64,000 nt of DNA. It comes from Bradyrhizobium huanghuaihaiense (GTDB lineage Bacteria > Pseudomonadota > Alphaproteobacteria > Rhizobiales > Xanthobacteraceae). Positions within the stretch are counted from its first letter, which is position 1. Each line of letters starts with the position of its first letter. The notes under the pieces were generated by a model, which saw only the letters and a list, made by a program, of their open reading frames with translations, did not search any database and was not told where the DNA came from. Location: assembly GCF_007830635.1 (NCBI RefSeq), contig NZ_VLLA01000020.1, forward strand, positions 124,001-188,000. Reading direction: 5' to 3'. Below, one piece after another: positions 27,025 through 35,823 of this stretch. The translations under genes and the position numbers were made by a program.

Positions 27025-27640
27025 TCAGTGTGAGGCCACGAGGCTTTCGATCTCGGCCGAGGCTGCCGCCATGGCGGCATTGCGGCTTTCCGGGGCTGAT
27101 GCCGAGACCTTCCGCACGGATCGCGGTAACGTCGCTGACGCCGAGGAAGGTGAAGAACCCTTTGAGATACTTCTCCTGATGATCGAGCCCGGCGGCCGGC
27201 TGACCCTCGCGATAGAAGTTGCCGCGCGAGGACGCGATGATCACGCGTTTGCCCTTTGCAAGCCCTTCGACACCGTTGGGGGTGTAACGGAAGGTCTTGC
27301 CCGCGACCGCCACGCGATCGAGCCAAGCCTTGAGCTGCGAGGGCAGGGAGAAATTGTACATCGGCGCGCCGACAACGACGACATCGGCGTCAAGGAAGTC
27401 GTCGAGAGCTTTCGCATTTCGCGCCGCGTTCTCTTTTGTGGCGACATCCTCGGGTGTCGAGCCTCGCTGAGCCAGCAACTCCGCACCGGTCAGATGCCCG
27501 ATTGGCTCGGCCGCAAGATCGTAGCGGATGACCTCGGTGGCGGGATTGAGAGCGGTCAATCGCTTGACGATGGAGTCGGAGAGCCGCCGGCTGGCCGAAT
27601 GATCGCCAAGGATGCTGGCGTCGACATGCAGAAGTTTCAT
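27025..27640 (-). pseudogene. azoR: FMN-dependent NADH-azoreductase with a one-base insertion near its 3' end
   Basis: MKLLHVDASILGDHSASRRL, GAPMYNFSLPSQLKAWLDRV and ASSRGNFYREG are the AzoR flavodoxin-like signatures. Through about residue 182 the protein is intact; then, after GLGISP, an extra C in a CCCC run (27092-27095) shifts the frame. With one C removed it continues ESRNAAMAAASAEIESLVAS and stops at a TGA at 27025-27027, the normal AzoR end. In the sequence as given the frame instead continues into the next gene and fuses AzoR to the quinone oxidoreductase. Only about 20 terminal residues are lost, so activity may survive. AzoR reduces azo compounds and quinones with NADH and FMN. AAAGGA precedes the ATG at 27640. 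A sequencing error is possible. Confidence 0.7.
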
Positions 27641-27685
27641 AGTCCGTGTCCTTTCAAATGGTCCCGCGATGGAGCTTCCGGAAAT

Positions 27686-27700
27686 TTACAGTCTGTGTAA
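27686..27700. promoter_or_regulatory. TTACA-N5-TGTAA dyad, candidate TetR operator
   Basis: An inverted repeat with arms TTACA and TGTAA lies in the 121-base gap between the divergent azoreductase and TetR genes, and a further TTACA half-site occurs at 27727-27731. TetR-type regulators usually bind such dyads to repress their own gene and the divergent neighbour. Confidence 0.45.
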
Positions 27701-27761
27701 TTTCAAATATTGCAGTGACTGCGAATTTACAAGGGGTGCGGTTTTTGGTATTCGAAATGCC

Positions 27762-28355
27762 ATGGAAAACGAATCGACGGCTCCGGAGGGATGGCGCGAG
27801 CAGAAGCGTCGTGAGACGCGGCAGCGCATTGCCGAAACCGGGCTTAATCTCTTTATCGCCAATGGATATGAGGCGACGACGCTGGAAGCGATCGCGGCGG
27901 CTTCCGGCATATCTGCGCGAACATTCTTCTATTATTTCAAGTCGAAGGAAGACATTCTCCTCGCCTGGCAGCAGGGATTGCCGGATGCCGTCCGCGCGGC
28001 GATCCTTGCAGAATCGCCGGACCAGCGCCCCCTTCACCTCGTGCGCAACGCCTTCTTGAAGCTGGCGGTGCAGTTCAGCTCCGAACAGGCCGTGGCCATC
28101 GATCGCATTTTGCGTTCGACCGAGCAGCTTCGGGCGAGCAATCAGGCGAAGTTCTTGTTGATGGAGAAAGCGGTTCTTGAAGCTCTATCCGAACACTGGC
28201 CGCAGGCGCGCCGACGCAAGGCGCTCCAGGTCGTTGCGATGGCCTCTGTCGGGGCGATGCGTCTTTCCGTTGACGCATGGGGCGACGAAGCAGGTCAAAA
28301 GCCGCTCGCGAGCTTCATCAAACAGATGTTTTCCGCGTTGGAGACCGAGCTCTAG
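27762..28355 (+). CDS. TetR family transcriptional regulator
   Basis: 197 residues from an ATG at 27762, chosen so that the protein begins near the DNA-binding domain: REQKRRETRQRIAETGLNLF then YEATTLEAIAAASGISARTFFYYFKSKEDIL, the classic TetR helix-turn-helix. The C-terminal ligand domain is helical and not recognisable. The gene is divergent from the azoreductase/quinone oxidoreductase operon, with a dyad in between, so it probably represses that operon and is relieved by quinones, azo dyes or related electrophiles. An upstream in-frame ATG at 27612 would add 50 residues that overlap the azoreductase gene and is unlikely. Confidence 0.85.
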   Translation: MENESTAPEGWREQKRRETRQRIAETGLNLFIANGYEATTLEAIAAASGISARTFFYYFKSKEDILLAWQQGLPDAVRAAILAESPDQRPLHLVRNAFLKLAVQFSSEQAVAIDRILRSTEQLRASNQAKFLLMEKAVLEALSEHWPQARRRKALQVVAMASVGAMRLSVDAWGDEAGQKPLASFIKQMFSALETEL

Positions 28356-28431
28356 CAATTGCGCAAGCACGCGTCGTACGAGACGTCGTGTTATTCCGAG
28401 ACCTCGATAGGCTCGTCGGGAGGACACAAAC

Positions 28432-31101
28432 TCAGCCGACGATACCATCCGCAAGAAGCCGCTCGATGCAGACCCGCTTGCCGGAATGAGACATGGCATT
28501 GCGCAGGATGAGCGGCAGCAAGCCGCCTGCACGAAGAATTGCGCATTCCAGATTGGTTTCGATCGCAGCCGTCGCGACAAACCGTCCGGTTTCCACGCCG
28601 TTCCGCAGGATACGCACGGCGACGATTGCGCGTGGGGCGATCGTCTCCGCCGGAGCCTCGATCTCGATGCCGTCGTCCGGCCGGAGGTCCAGGTCCTGCG
28701 GACGACGATCGGCAGGCAGGCGAAGCGGCAGGATTCCCATGCCGATCAGGTTGGAGCGGTGGATGCGCTCGAAGCTCACGGCAAGGACCGCACGGACACC
28801 GAGCAGCGCAACGCCCTTGGCGGCCCAATCGCGGGAGGAGCCCATACCGTAGCGCTCGCCGGCCACGATGACGACGGAGCGGCCTTCGTCTGCGTAACGC
28901 TCCGCCGCGCCCCGCAGAGACACACGCTCGCCTGAGCCGGCGTGAATCGTTGTTCCCGGAGCGATATTCGGGCCAAGCAGGTTGCACACGCTCTTGTTCG
29001 TGAACAGTCCGCGGAGCATCACCTCCCAATTGCCTCGGCGGGAGGCGAAAACGTTGAGGTCGCGGGAGTCCTCGCCGCGAGCGACGAGATACTCGGCCGC
29101 TTCACTGTCCGCCGCGATCGCGCCGGCTGGCGAGATATGATCGGTGGTGATGTCGTCTCCAAGCACCAGCAAAGGCGCCGCCTGGTAGCGACCCAGCCGC
29201 GTGCCGGTACCGAGCCCCGCAAAAGGCGGGCGCCGGATATAGGTGGACGCGTCATTCCATGGAAATAGCGCTGTGCCGGGAGCTTCGAAAGCCGCCCACT
29301 CGGCGCTTGCTTCGGCTGCATCATAGGCATCCGCGTAATCGCCGGCGTTCTGTGCCAGCGTCAAGGCCTCGTCGATCTCCTGGCCCGTAGGCCAGATATC
29401 GGCGAGGCGGATGTCTAACCCGGCGGCATTGCGGGCGATGGGATCATGCAGGATGTCGCGACCAACGTCTCCGGCGAGTGCAAAGGCAATCACGAGCGGG
29501 GGCGATGCCAGGAACGCAAGTTCGATCTGGCCGTGCACGCGGCCGGGAAAATTGCGATTTCCTGACAGCACCGCGACTGGAGCGAATTCGCGGGCCTGCA
29601 TGGCCTTGGCCATGGCGGGCGCGAGCGGTCCCGAATTGCCGATGCAGGTCGTGCAACCATAGCCGACAATGCCGAAGCCGAGCGCTTCCAGATCGGCGAG
29701 CAGGCCGGCACGTTGCAGATAGCACTCTGCTGCGGGCGATCCCGGCGCAAGCGACGTCTTCACCCATGCCGGAGGTATCAGTCCCAGTCGTCGCGCCTTG
29801 CGCGCAACGAGCCCTGCGGCGATCAGGAGCCGTGGATCCGACGTGTTGGTGCAGCTAGTGATCGCGGCAATCGCCACGGCGCCGTCGGCCGGCTCATCCG
29901 TGTCGGACCGATCCGGCACGGGCGTGCCGGCCTTGTTCGTCAGCACAGGCGCCAGCGCGTCGGCCGCCTTGCCGGCGGAAATACGGTCCTGCGGTCGGCG
30001 GGGCCCGGCCAGGCTGATCTCGATCCCGCCGAGATCGATCGAGACAGTCTCGGTGTAGCGAGGCATCGCGTCCGGATCGAGCCAGAGCCGCTGGCGACGT
30101 GCATAGGCCTCGATCAGCTCGAGCTGAGCAGGCGAGCGGCCCGTTTGCGCCAGATATTCGAGCGTGCGCGCATCGATGGGGAAGTAGCCGGAATTGGCGC
30201 CGAACTCCGGCGTCATGTTGGCGACGACGGCGCGCTCGCCGGCGGAGAGGCTCGACACGCCCGGTCCATAGAATTCGACGAAGCGATCCGCAAGATCGAT
30301 CCGCCGCAGCCGCTCCGTGACGGTGAGGGCAAGATCGGTCGCAAGCACACCCTCGCGCAGCCGCCCCGTGAGGCGGACGCCGACCACGTCGGGCACGCGC
30401 ATCGTGACCGGCATGCCGAACATCACGCTCTCGGCTTCCAGTCCGCCAACGCCCCAGGCCAGCACGCCGATTCCGTTGATCATCGGCGTGTGGCTGTCGG
30501 TACCGATCAACGTGTCCGGGACAGCCCATGCCGTCCCATCGCGCTCGAACGTCGTGACCACGCTTGCAAGCCGCTCGAGGTTGAGCGTGTGCATGATGCC
30601 GGTGCCCGGCGGATGGATGCGGACATTGTCGAGCGCGGCGCTCGCCCACTTCATGAACCGATACCGCTCGCCGTTGCGCTTCATCTCATGCGCCATGTTG
30701 AGCTTCACCGCGTCGGGGCGAGCGAACACGTCGACGCCGATCGAGTGATCGGTCGAGACGTCGACCGGCAGCACCGGATTGAGCCGCCTCGGATCGCCGC
30801 CCGCTTCCGCGAGCGATGCGCGCAGGCCCGCGATGTCGACCAGCGCCGGGCCGCAGGTGGTATCGTGCATCAGGACGCGCGAGGGCTGGAATGCGATCTC
30901 GCGGTCGCTGCGGCCATGCGCGAGCCAGCCCAGGATGGCATCGATTGCCGCCTGCCGATCCTCACGGCCGTTGCGCAGCACGTTCTCGAGCAGGATGCGA
31001 AGGATCACGGGCAGGCGAGGGAGCTCGTCGCGTGCAACAGTCGCGATATCGGCGATGCAATAGGCTCGTGCGCCACTGACGAGCGTCGCGAATTCAGTCA
31101 T
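28432..31101 (-). CDS. acnA: Aconitase family protein (AcnA-type paralogue)
   Basis: 889 residues with the complete aconitase layout. The three cluster cysteines are present: C417 in TSCTNTS and C483/C486 in YGCTTCIGNS. Substrate and swivel-domain residues occur around STDHSIGVD, GTDSHTPMING, SGNRNFPGR and GMGSSRDWAAKG. It would interconvert citrate, cis-aconitate and isocitrate or a close relative such as methylcitrate or trans-aconitate. It is shorter and more divergent than typical AcnA (about 900 residues), and it is followed, in the same direction after a 21-base gap, by a sugar-acid-type MFS carrier with its own GntR regulator. This suggests a catabolic paralogue rather than the TCA-cycle enzyme, but the true substrate cannot be read from sequence. 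The large open frames on the opposite strand are shadows of it. Confidence 0.85.
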   Translation of the reverse strand: MTEFATLVSGARAYCIADIATVARDELPRLPVILRILLENVLRNGREDRQAAIDAILGWLAHGRSDREIAFQPSRVLMHDTTCGPALVDIAGLRASLAEAGGDPRRLNPVLPVDVSTDHSIGVDVFARPDAVKLNMAHEMKRNGERYRFMKWASAALDNVRIHPPGTGIMHTLNLERLASVVTTFERDGTAWAVPDTLIGTDSHTPMINGIGVLAWGVGGLEAESVMFGMPVTMRVPDVVGVRLTGRLREGVLATDLALTVTERLRRIDLADRFVEFYGPGVSSLSAGERAVVANMTPEFGANSGYFPIDARTLEYLAQTGRSPAQLELIEAYARRQRLWLDPDAMPRYTETVSIDLGGIEISLAGPRRPQDRISAGKAADALAPVLTNKAGTPVPDRSDTDEPADGAVAIAAITSCTNTSDPRLLIAAGLVARKARRLGLIPPAWVKTSLAPGSPAAECYLQRAGLLADLEALGFGIVGYGCTTCIGNSGPLAPAMAKAMQAREFAPVAVLSGNRNFPGRVHGQIELAFLASPPLVIAFALAGDVGRDILHDPIARNAAGLDIRLADIWPTGQEIDEALTLAQNAGDYADAYDAAEASAEWAAFEAPGTALFPWNDASTYIRRPPFAGLGTGTRLGRYQAAPLLVLGDDITTDHISPAGAIAADSEAAEYLVARGEDSRDLNVFASRRGNWEVMLRGLFTNKSVCNLLGPNIAPGTTIHAGSGERVSLRGAAERYADEGRSVVIVAGERYGMGSSRDWAAKGVALLGVRAVLAVSFERIHRSNLIGMGILPLRLPADRRPQDLDLRPDDGIEIEAPAETIAPRAIVAVRILRNGVETGRFVATAAIETNLECAILRAGGLLPLILRNAMSHSGKRVCIERLLADGIVG

Positions 31102-31122
31102 CCCTGTATCCTGTCTGTCCGG

Positions 31123-32442
31123 TCAAGCAGGTTGCTCGGCCGGTTGCGTCTGCGCCTTGCCCTGGTTCTCCATCCTTGCGAACCAGGTCATCAAGAACGA
31201 GACGAACAGCAGGGCGCTGAGGAGCAGAAGCCCGCCATAGGTGCTGCCGGTAGCGTCCTTGATGGCACCGATCGCGTAGGGCCCGGCGAAGCCGCCGAGA
31301 TTGCCGATCGAGTTGATCGCCGCGATGGAGACGGCGGCGGTCGAGCGCGTGAGAAACAGGCCGGGCAGCGACCAGAACGGCGACTTGAAGGCGTAGATCC
31401 CGGCCAGCGATAGCGAGATCAGCGCCATCGCGATGGCCGGCTGAACCACCAGTCCCGAGAGCGCGAGCGCCACGGCGCCGAGCAGCAGCGGAATGGCCGA
31501 GTGCTTCTGCCGCTCGCCGGTGCGGTCGGAATTGCGCGACCACAACACCATCGCGACCGTGGCGAAGGCGTAAGGCAGCATCGCGACAAGGCCGACCTCG
31601 AAATTGGTCAGCGATGCGGACAGCCCCTTGATGATCTGCGGCATCCACAGGCCGATGCCGAGATTGCCGACCTGATAGATGAAGTAGATCACCGACAGGA
31701 ACAGCACCTTGGGATTGGTGATCGCCGCAATGATTCCGAGATGTTGCACGTTGCCTCTCGCGGCGTGATCCTTGCGCAGCTCCTCGCTGAGCCAATCGCG
31801 CTCTTCCTTGGAGAGCCATTTGGCCTGCTCGGGGCGATCGGTCATGACGAAGTAGTTGATGACGCCGGCAATGACGGCGGGGCCGCCTTCCAGTAGCAGC
31901 ATCCAGCGCCAGCCGCTGAGGCCGAAGCCGCCCACATGATCCATGATCCAGGTGCTGAGCGGCGCGCCGATCAGGTACGATACGGGAATGGCCGCCGTGA
32001 ACAGCGCCACCGTCGTCGCCTGCTCCTTGGCGCGGAACCAGTAGGTCAGATAGATGATGATGCCGGGAAAGAACCCGGCTTCGGCAACGCCGAGCAGGAA
32101 GCGCAGGACGTAAAGCTGCATCGCGCTCTGCACGAAAGCGCTCGCGGTTGCCACGAGGCCCCAGCTGATCAGGATCCGCGAGATCCAGATGCGCGCGCCG
32201 TATTTGTTGAGGGCGACGTTGCTCGGCACCTCGAACAGGAAATAGCCGATGAAGAAGATGCCGGCGGCAAAGCCGAAGGCCTCGCTCGACAGCGCGAGCT
32301 CCTTGTTCATCTGAAGTGCCGCATAGCCGATATTGGCGCGGTCGAGATAGGAGATGACGTAAAGGCCGAAGCAATAGGGCACGATGCGCCAGAACACCTT
32401 GCGCATGGTGGATTGCTCGACCGTCGCTGCGGTTGCGGACAT
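31123..32442 (-). CDS. MFS transporter of the anion:cation symporter (phthalate permease) type
   Basis: 439 residues, 12 membrane helices, from an ATG at 32442 preceded by AAGGGA. LYVISYLDRANIGYAALQMN, RFLLGVAEAGFFPGIIIYLTYW and the loop around DRPEQAKWLSKEER are typical of the family that imports hexuronates, galactonate, phthalate or tricarboxylates with protons. It lies between the aconitase gene and the palindromic operator, in the order operator-carrier-aconitase, so carrier and aconitase are probably one transcript. It would bring in the substrate that the aconitase-type enzyme then transforms. The upstream in-frame ATG at 32529 adds 29 residues overlapping the operator and is unlikely. 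Confidence 0.88.
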   Translation of the reverse strand: MSATAATVEQSTMRKVFWRIVPYCFGLYVISYLDRANIGYAALQMNKELALSSEAFGFAAGIFFIGYFLFEVPSNVALNKYGARIWISRILISWGLVATASAFVQSAMQLYVLRFLLGVAEAGFFPGIIIYLTYWFRAKEQATTVALFTAAIPVSYLIGAPLSTWIMDHVGGFGLSGWRWMLLLEGGPAVIAGVINYFVMTDRPEQAKWLSKEERDWLSEELRKDHAARGNVQHLGIIAAITNPKVLFLSVIYFIYQVGNLGIGLWMPQIIKGLSASLTNFEVGLVAMLPYAFATVAMVLWSRNSDRTGERQKHSAIPLLLGAVALALSGLVVQPAIAMALISLSLAGIYAFKSPFWSLPGLFLTRSTAAVSIAAINSIGNLGGFAGPYAIGAIKDATGSTYGGLLLLSALLFVSFLMTWFARMENQGKAQTQPAEQPA

Positions 32443-32524
32443 TTGGCGTTCCCTTGCTGCGTTTCCGTGGGGCTTGTCGGGCAACGCCAACCTCCCCGAA
32501 AGGCGGGCGCCTTGCGGGCAGTTA

Positions 32525-32547
32525 TGCATTTTATAATATAAAATGCA
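32525..32547. promoter_or_regulatory. Perfect 23-bp palindromic operator upstream of the carrier gene
   Basis: Eleven-base arms TGCATTTTATA and TATAAAATGCA around a single central base form a perfect inverted repeat. It lies 83 bases upstream of the carrier start codon and 12 bases after the stop codon of the GntR gene, in otherwise GC-rich DNA. This is the expected target of the adjacent GntR regulator; a degenerate second copy lies at 33539-33561. Confidence 0.75.
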
Positions 32548-32559
32548 ATACGGTCGAGT

Positions 32560-33444
32560 TTAGACCTTCGGCACCTTGATCAGGCCGGCGCCTTCGATGT
32601 GCACGCGAAGGAAGTCCGAGGCCTCCTGCCGCAGGCCTTTTTCCAGCAATGTCAGGATGTTGATGTGCTCGCGGCACTGGATGGGAAGGCGGCTGCGGTC
32701 CAAGGTGATGCGGTATTCCACCAGCCGCCGCAGGCGGTTCACGCGCTTGACCGCATCGACGAAAAACGGATTTCGTGCACAGCCGACCAGCATTTCGTGG
32801 AACTCGGAGTTGGCGGCGAATATCTCGGAGCGCGAGGCGCGTTTGTAGCCGCCGTCGAGCAGCCATTGCTGCTGCTCGCGCGCCGCTGCGAATGCCGCCG
32901 GGTCGATTTCGAAGCTCGGCAGCAGCAGGGCTTGCGGCTCAAGAGCGACGCGCAACTGATAGCCCTGCTGATAGCTTTCGCGCGACGTGAGAAGAGGGCC
33001 AAAGGCCCAGCCATTGCCGGGCAGGCGCTCGATCCAGCCTTCATCCGCGATTTTCGTGAGAATCTTCAGGAGCCGCGTGCGGGAGAGGCCATAGCGGCGC
33101 ATCAGCTCGTTCTCGCTGACCTTGTCCGGGAGCTTTCCGGCAAGCCGGTCTTCGGCAATGGCAAAGTACCACTCGTCCTCGCGCTCCGGCTCGGCATCTT
33201 CCGCATCCGGCAGGTCGGGAAGCTCGGCTGCGCTCTTGACCAAAAAGAAGCCGCGATTGGGCTCGGAGCGGACGACCTTCATCTCTTCCAGGATTTGCAG
33301 TGCCGCGTTGATCGGGGCGCGCGACACCCGGAGCGCGTCCGCCAGCGTCTGGCTCGGCAGATGCTGCTCGGCCTGCAAGCCGTTGGCGCGGATGTAATCG
33401 AGGATCCGTGCGGTCATCTGGGTCGCGAGATTGGGACGTGGCAT
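32560..33444 (-). CDS. GntR/FCD-type regulator with two winged helices
   Basis: 294 residues from an ATG at 33444. Two winged-helix segments follow one another: LATQMTARILDYIRANG with LPSQTLADALRVSRAPINAA and the wing at FFLV (residues about 5-75), then VSENELMRRYGLSRTRLLKI with WIERLPGNGWAF (about 108-155). The C-terminal 130 residues are FCD-like helices (REIF/EFHEMLVGCARN, NRLRRLVEY, REHINILTLLEKG). Normal FCD regulators have only one winged helix, so the doubling is unusual. A Pro-rich stretch before the start makes the true N-terminus uncertain. It sits between two AT-rich palindromic sites, 32525-32547 and 33539-33561, and probably controls the carrier/aconitase unit and the divergent lactonase. 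Confidence 0.82.
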   Translation of the reverse strand: MPRPNLATQMTARILDYIRANGLQAEQHLPSQTLADALRVSRAPINAALQILEEMKVVRSEPNRGFFLVKSAAELPDLPDAEDAEPEREDEWYFAIAEDRLAGKLPDKVSENELMRRYGLSRTRLLKILTKIADEGWIERLPGNGWAFGPLLTSRESYQQGYQLRVALEPQALLLPSFEIDPAAFAAAREQQQWLLDGGYKRASRSEIFAANSEFHEMLVGCARNPFFVDAVKRVNRLRRLVEYRITLDRSRLPIQCREHINILTLLEKGLRQEASDFLRVHIEGAGLIKVPKV

Positions 33445-33538
33445 GGGGGGCGACTCGGGTTGCTCCTGACCTGACGAGATGTCGCGCACCGGCGCGGCCG
33501 GCACAAGCGGGGCGCGGTTCTTGCGTCTCGTCCATAAT

Positions 33539-33561
33539 TGTGTTTTAAAAAATAAAAAGCA
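33539..33561. promoter_or_regulatory. Degenerate second copy of the operator
   Basis: This AT-rich 23-base site matches the palindrome at 32525-32547 at 18 of 23 positions, counted by eye, and keeps the central TTTTA and TAAAA. It lies between the GntR gene and the divergent lactonase gene, 17 bases before the lactonase start, so it could be the control point for the lactonase and autoregulation. Confidence 0.6.
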
Positions 33562-33577
33562 ATAATGCGAGGGAGCC

Positions 33578-34816
33578 GTGACGCCTGGAAATTCTGTTGC
33601 GCATCGCGCGCGATCGTTCCGTATCGATGGCGCGCGCCTGTCGCGGCGCATGTTCGCGCGCCTCATCGCCGCCGGCGCCCTGACGACCGCATGGCCCGGC
33701 GCGTCGGCATTATCTCAGACACCGAAGTCTCACCCGGAGGACAGCATGCCCGAAGGCACTCGCTCATTCGTCTATGTCGGGGCGCGCACCACGAAGGAAC
33801 GCAACGCCCGCGGCGACGGGCTCAACGTCTATGCGATGGACAATGCAACGGGCGCCTGGCAGCACATCCAGCTGCTGGGTGACCTCGTCAATCCGTCGTT
33901 CCTCGCCTTCGATCGGACGCGTCGCTTCCTCTACACAGTACATGGCGATCTCAGCGACATTACGGCGATGGCGATCGATCCTGCGAGCGGCAAGCTCACG
34001 GTGATCAACCGCCAGAGCACGGAAGGAAAGAATCCCGTCCATCTCGCCATCGACCCGAGCAACCGGTTCGTGGTGGTGGCCAATCACATCACCTCCACGC
34101 TTGCGCTGCTGCCGCGAAACGAGGACGGCTCGCTCGGAGCCGTGATCGATCTCGTCAAGCTGGAAGGCAAGATTGGGCCACATCGCGTCGAGCAGCCCTT
34201 TGCCAAGCCGCATCAGGTCGAGTTCGACCCCTCGGGTGCGTTCATCGTGGTGCCCGACAAGGGGCTCGATCTCGTCTTCACCTACAGGATCGATGGCGAG
34301 AAAGGGAAGCTCGTGCTGGCCACCAAGCCGGTGCCGACGCGCGAAGGCGCGGGTCCCCGTCACGTGGCGTTTCACCCCGGCGGGCGGTTCGCCTATGTCG
34401 TCAACGAGCTGGACTCGTCCGTCACGGCCTATCACTTCGATGCCGCAACCGGCGCGCTTGCACCGTTCCAGATCGTGTCGGCGGTGCCGGACACCTACGC
34501 CGGAAATAGCCGGGCGGCAGAGATCACGGTGTCGGCAGACGGACGCTTTGTCTATGCGTCCAATCGCGGCGATGACAGCATCGCAGCCTTCGCGATCGAG
34601 CCGGCGAGTGGCAGGCTTTCGCCCATTGGCTGGACGCCGAGTGGTGGCAAGACGCCGAGGTTCTTCGCGCTGGCGTCATCGGATGAATTCCTGTTCGCGG
34701 CCAACGAGGACACTGACACGATCAAGTTGTTCAAGCGTGACGGCGCCAGCGGCCGCCTGGTTGCGACGGAGCAAGCTGTCCAGGTGGGAAGCCCGGTTTG
34801 CATTCTCTTCCGGTAA
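33578..34816 (+). CDS. Tat-exported lactonase-family beta-propeller protein
   Basis: 412 residues from a GTG start preceded by GAGGGA. The N-terminus carries a twin-arginine motif (LSRRMFARLIAAGALTTA), predicting export folded through Tat, cleaved near ASALS. The rest is a seven-bladed beta-propeller of the lactonase/6-phosphogluconolactonase-like family: repeated blades with FVYVGARTT, NPVHLAIDPSNRFVVVANH, GPRHVAFHPGGRFAYVVNEL and FVYASNRGDDSIAAF. Such proteins hydrolyse sugar-acid lactones. It is divergent from the GntR gene and may feed the periplasmic lactone product to the nearby carrier. That link is inference. Confidence 0.82.
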   Translation: MTPGNSVAHRARSFRIDGARLSRRMFARLIAAGALTTAWPGASALSQTPKSHPEDSMPEGTRSFVYVGARTTKERNARGDGLNVYAMDNATGAWQHIQLLGDLVNPSFLAFDRTRRFLYTVHGDLSDITAMAIDPASGKLTVINRQSTEGKNPVHLAIDPSNRFVVVANHITSTLALLPRNEDGSLGAVIDLVKLEGKIGPHRVEQPFAKPHQVEFDPSGAFIVVPDKGLDLVFTYRIDGEKGKLVLATKPVPTREGAGPRHVAFHPGGRFAYVVNELDSSVTAYHFDAATGALAPFQIVSAVPDTYAGNSRAAEITVSADGRFVYASNRGDDSIAAFAIEPASGRLSPIGWTPSGGKTPRFFALASSDEFLFAANEDTDTIKLFKRDGASGRLVATEQAVQVGSPVCILFR

Positions 34817-35017
34817 GATGCTGCGAGGATGCAGCGCCGCCACTTCGCCGCGTACCGGCCACCACGCCTCGCACATCACGTACAACCGGGGGTAGCACGA
34901 TCACCGCAGAATTGCCCAGGCGATCACATCCGGCAAATGGATTTGTGGACCCGATCCTTGATCGGAGTTGATTGATACCCTAATACTGTTACTGACGGGC
35001 AACACAGGTGCGGACCG

Positions 35018-35668
35018 GTGCGGACGATCATTGCTGACGATCACGCGATCATGCGGGAAGGTCTGAAGCAGCTTCTGTCGACCGTGGACGAACTCATTGT
35101 CAGCGGAGAAGCAGCGGACGCAGAGGCTGTTCACCGGCTGCTGAACGAAAGCCCCGCCGATCTTCTCATCCTCGATCTCGGCATGCCGGGTGTGAGCGGC
35201 TTTCAATTCATAGCTCACCTGAGAACCGCTTGGCCGGAGCTGCGGGTACTTGTCCTCACCGCCAATATCGAGCCGCGTTCCGTTCGGGCAGCCTTTTCCG
35301 CGGGCGCAAACGGCTATCTGACCAAGAGCGGCGATCCATCCGAGCTCATCGCTGCGATCGATGCCATCAGAAAAGGCCATGCCTATGTAGCGGAGGAGGT
35401 TCGCTTTGCGGTGGACCACCACGACGGCCCGAGCGAAATCCCGGAGCCCTCGGCCGCGATCATATCTCCGGTCACGCTGACGAGACGTGAGCGGCAAATC
35501 CTGGCGATGATCCCTCACGGCGTCACCAACCGCGACATCGCCAGCCGTCTCGGCATCAGCCTGCTCACCGCGAGAAAACATCGCGAGAATCTTATGCGGA
35601 AGCTCGACCTGCACAATGGTGCAGAACTGACCGCCTACGCGGTCCGTCTCGGCCTTCCGGCGGGCTAG
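35018..35668 (+). CDS. NarL/FixJ-family response regulator
   Basis: 216 residues from a GTG start. N-terminal receiver: RTIIADDHAIMREGLKQLL, phosphoacceptor Asp in LLILDLGMPGVSG, and the conserved Lys in ANGYLTKSGDP. The C-terminal LuxR helix-turn-helix reads LTRRERQILAMIPHGVTNRD then IASRLGISLLTARKHRENLM. The cognate kinase is probably the hybrid kinase that follows in the same direction 155 bases downstream. DNA target and input are unknown. Confidence 0.88.
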   Translation: MRTIIADDHAIMREGLKQLLSTVDELIVSGEAADAEAVHRLLNESPADLLILDLGMPGVSGFQFIAHLRTAWPELRVLVLTANIEPRSVRAAFSAGANGYLTKSGDPSELIAAIDAIRKGHAYVAEEVRFAVDHHDGPSEIPEPSAAIISPVTLTRRERQILAMIPHGVTNRDIASRLGISLLTARKHRENLMRKLDLHNGAELTAYAVRLGLPAG

Positions 35669-35717
35669 AGCATGATCCGGAAAAGTGGGCGCCGGTTTTC
35701 AGAACTATTTCATGCTT
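35668..35717. repeat. Bradyrhizobium-type intergenic palindrome (AGCATGATCCGGAAAAGTG)
   Basis: Begins within the stop codon of the response regulator gene. It matches the element at 59313-59361 over AGCATGATCCGGAAAAGTG and the GGTTTTC part, with a diverged right arm (TTTCATGCTT). Elements of this form are scattered in Bradyrhizobium genomes, often at gene ends. Confidence 0.7.
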
Positions 35718-35823
35718 AGATGAAGCGACATGGCCGGATGACGATCAGGAAAAGCCATCACGCTCCAGCGCAGTGAAAGTTGTGAGCGGAGCCGCCGCAT
35801 TTGCCGGCGCGCGGAGAGTTTCG

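Noticed and set aside
28486..31413. Long plus-strand open frames (up to 566 codons) opposite the aconitase and carrier genes
   Set aside because: They are antisense to clearly coding genes, rich in Arg, Ala and Asp, and have no recognisable motif; they result from high GC content.
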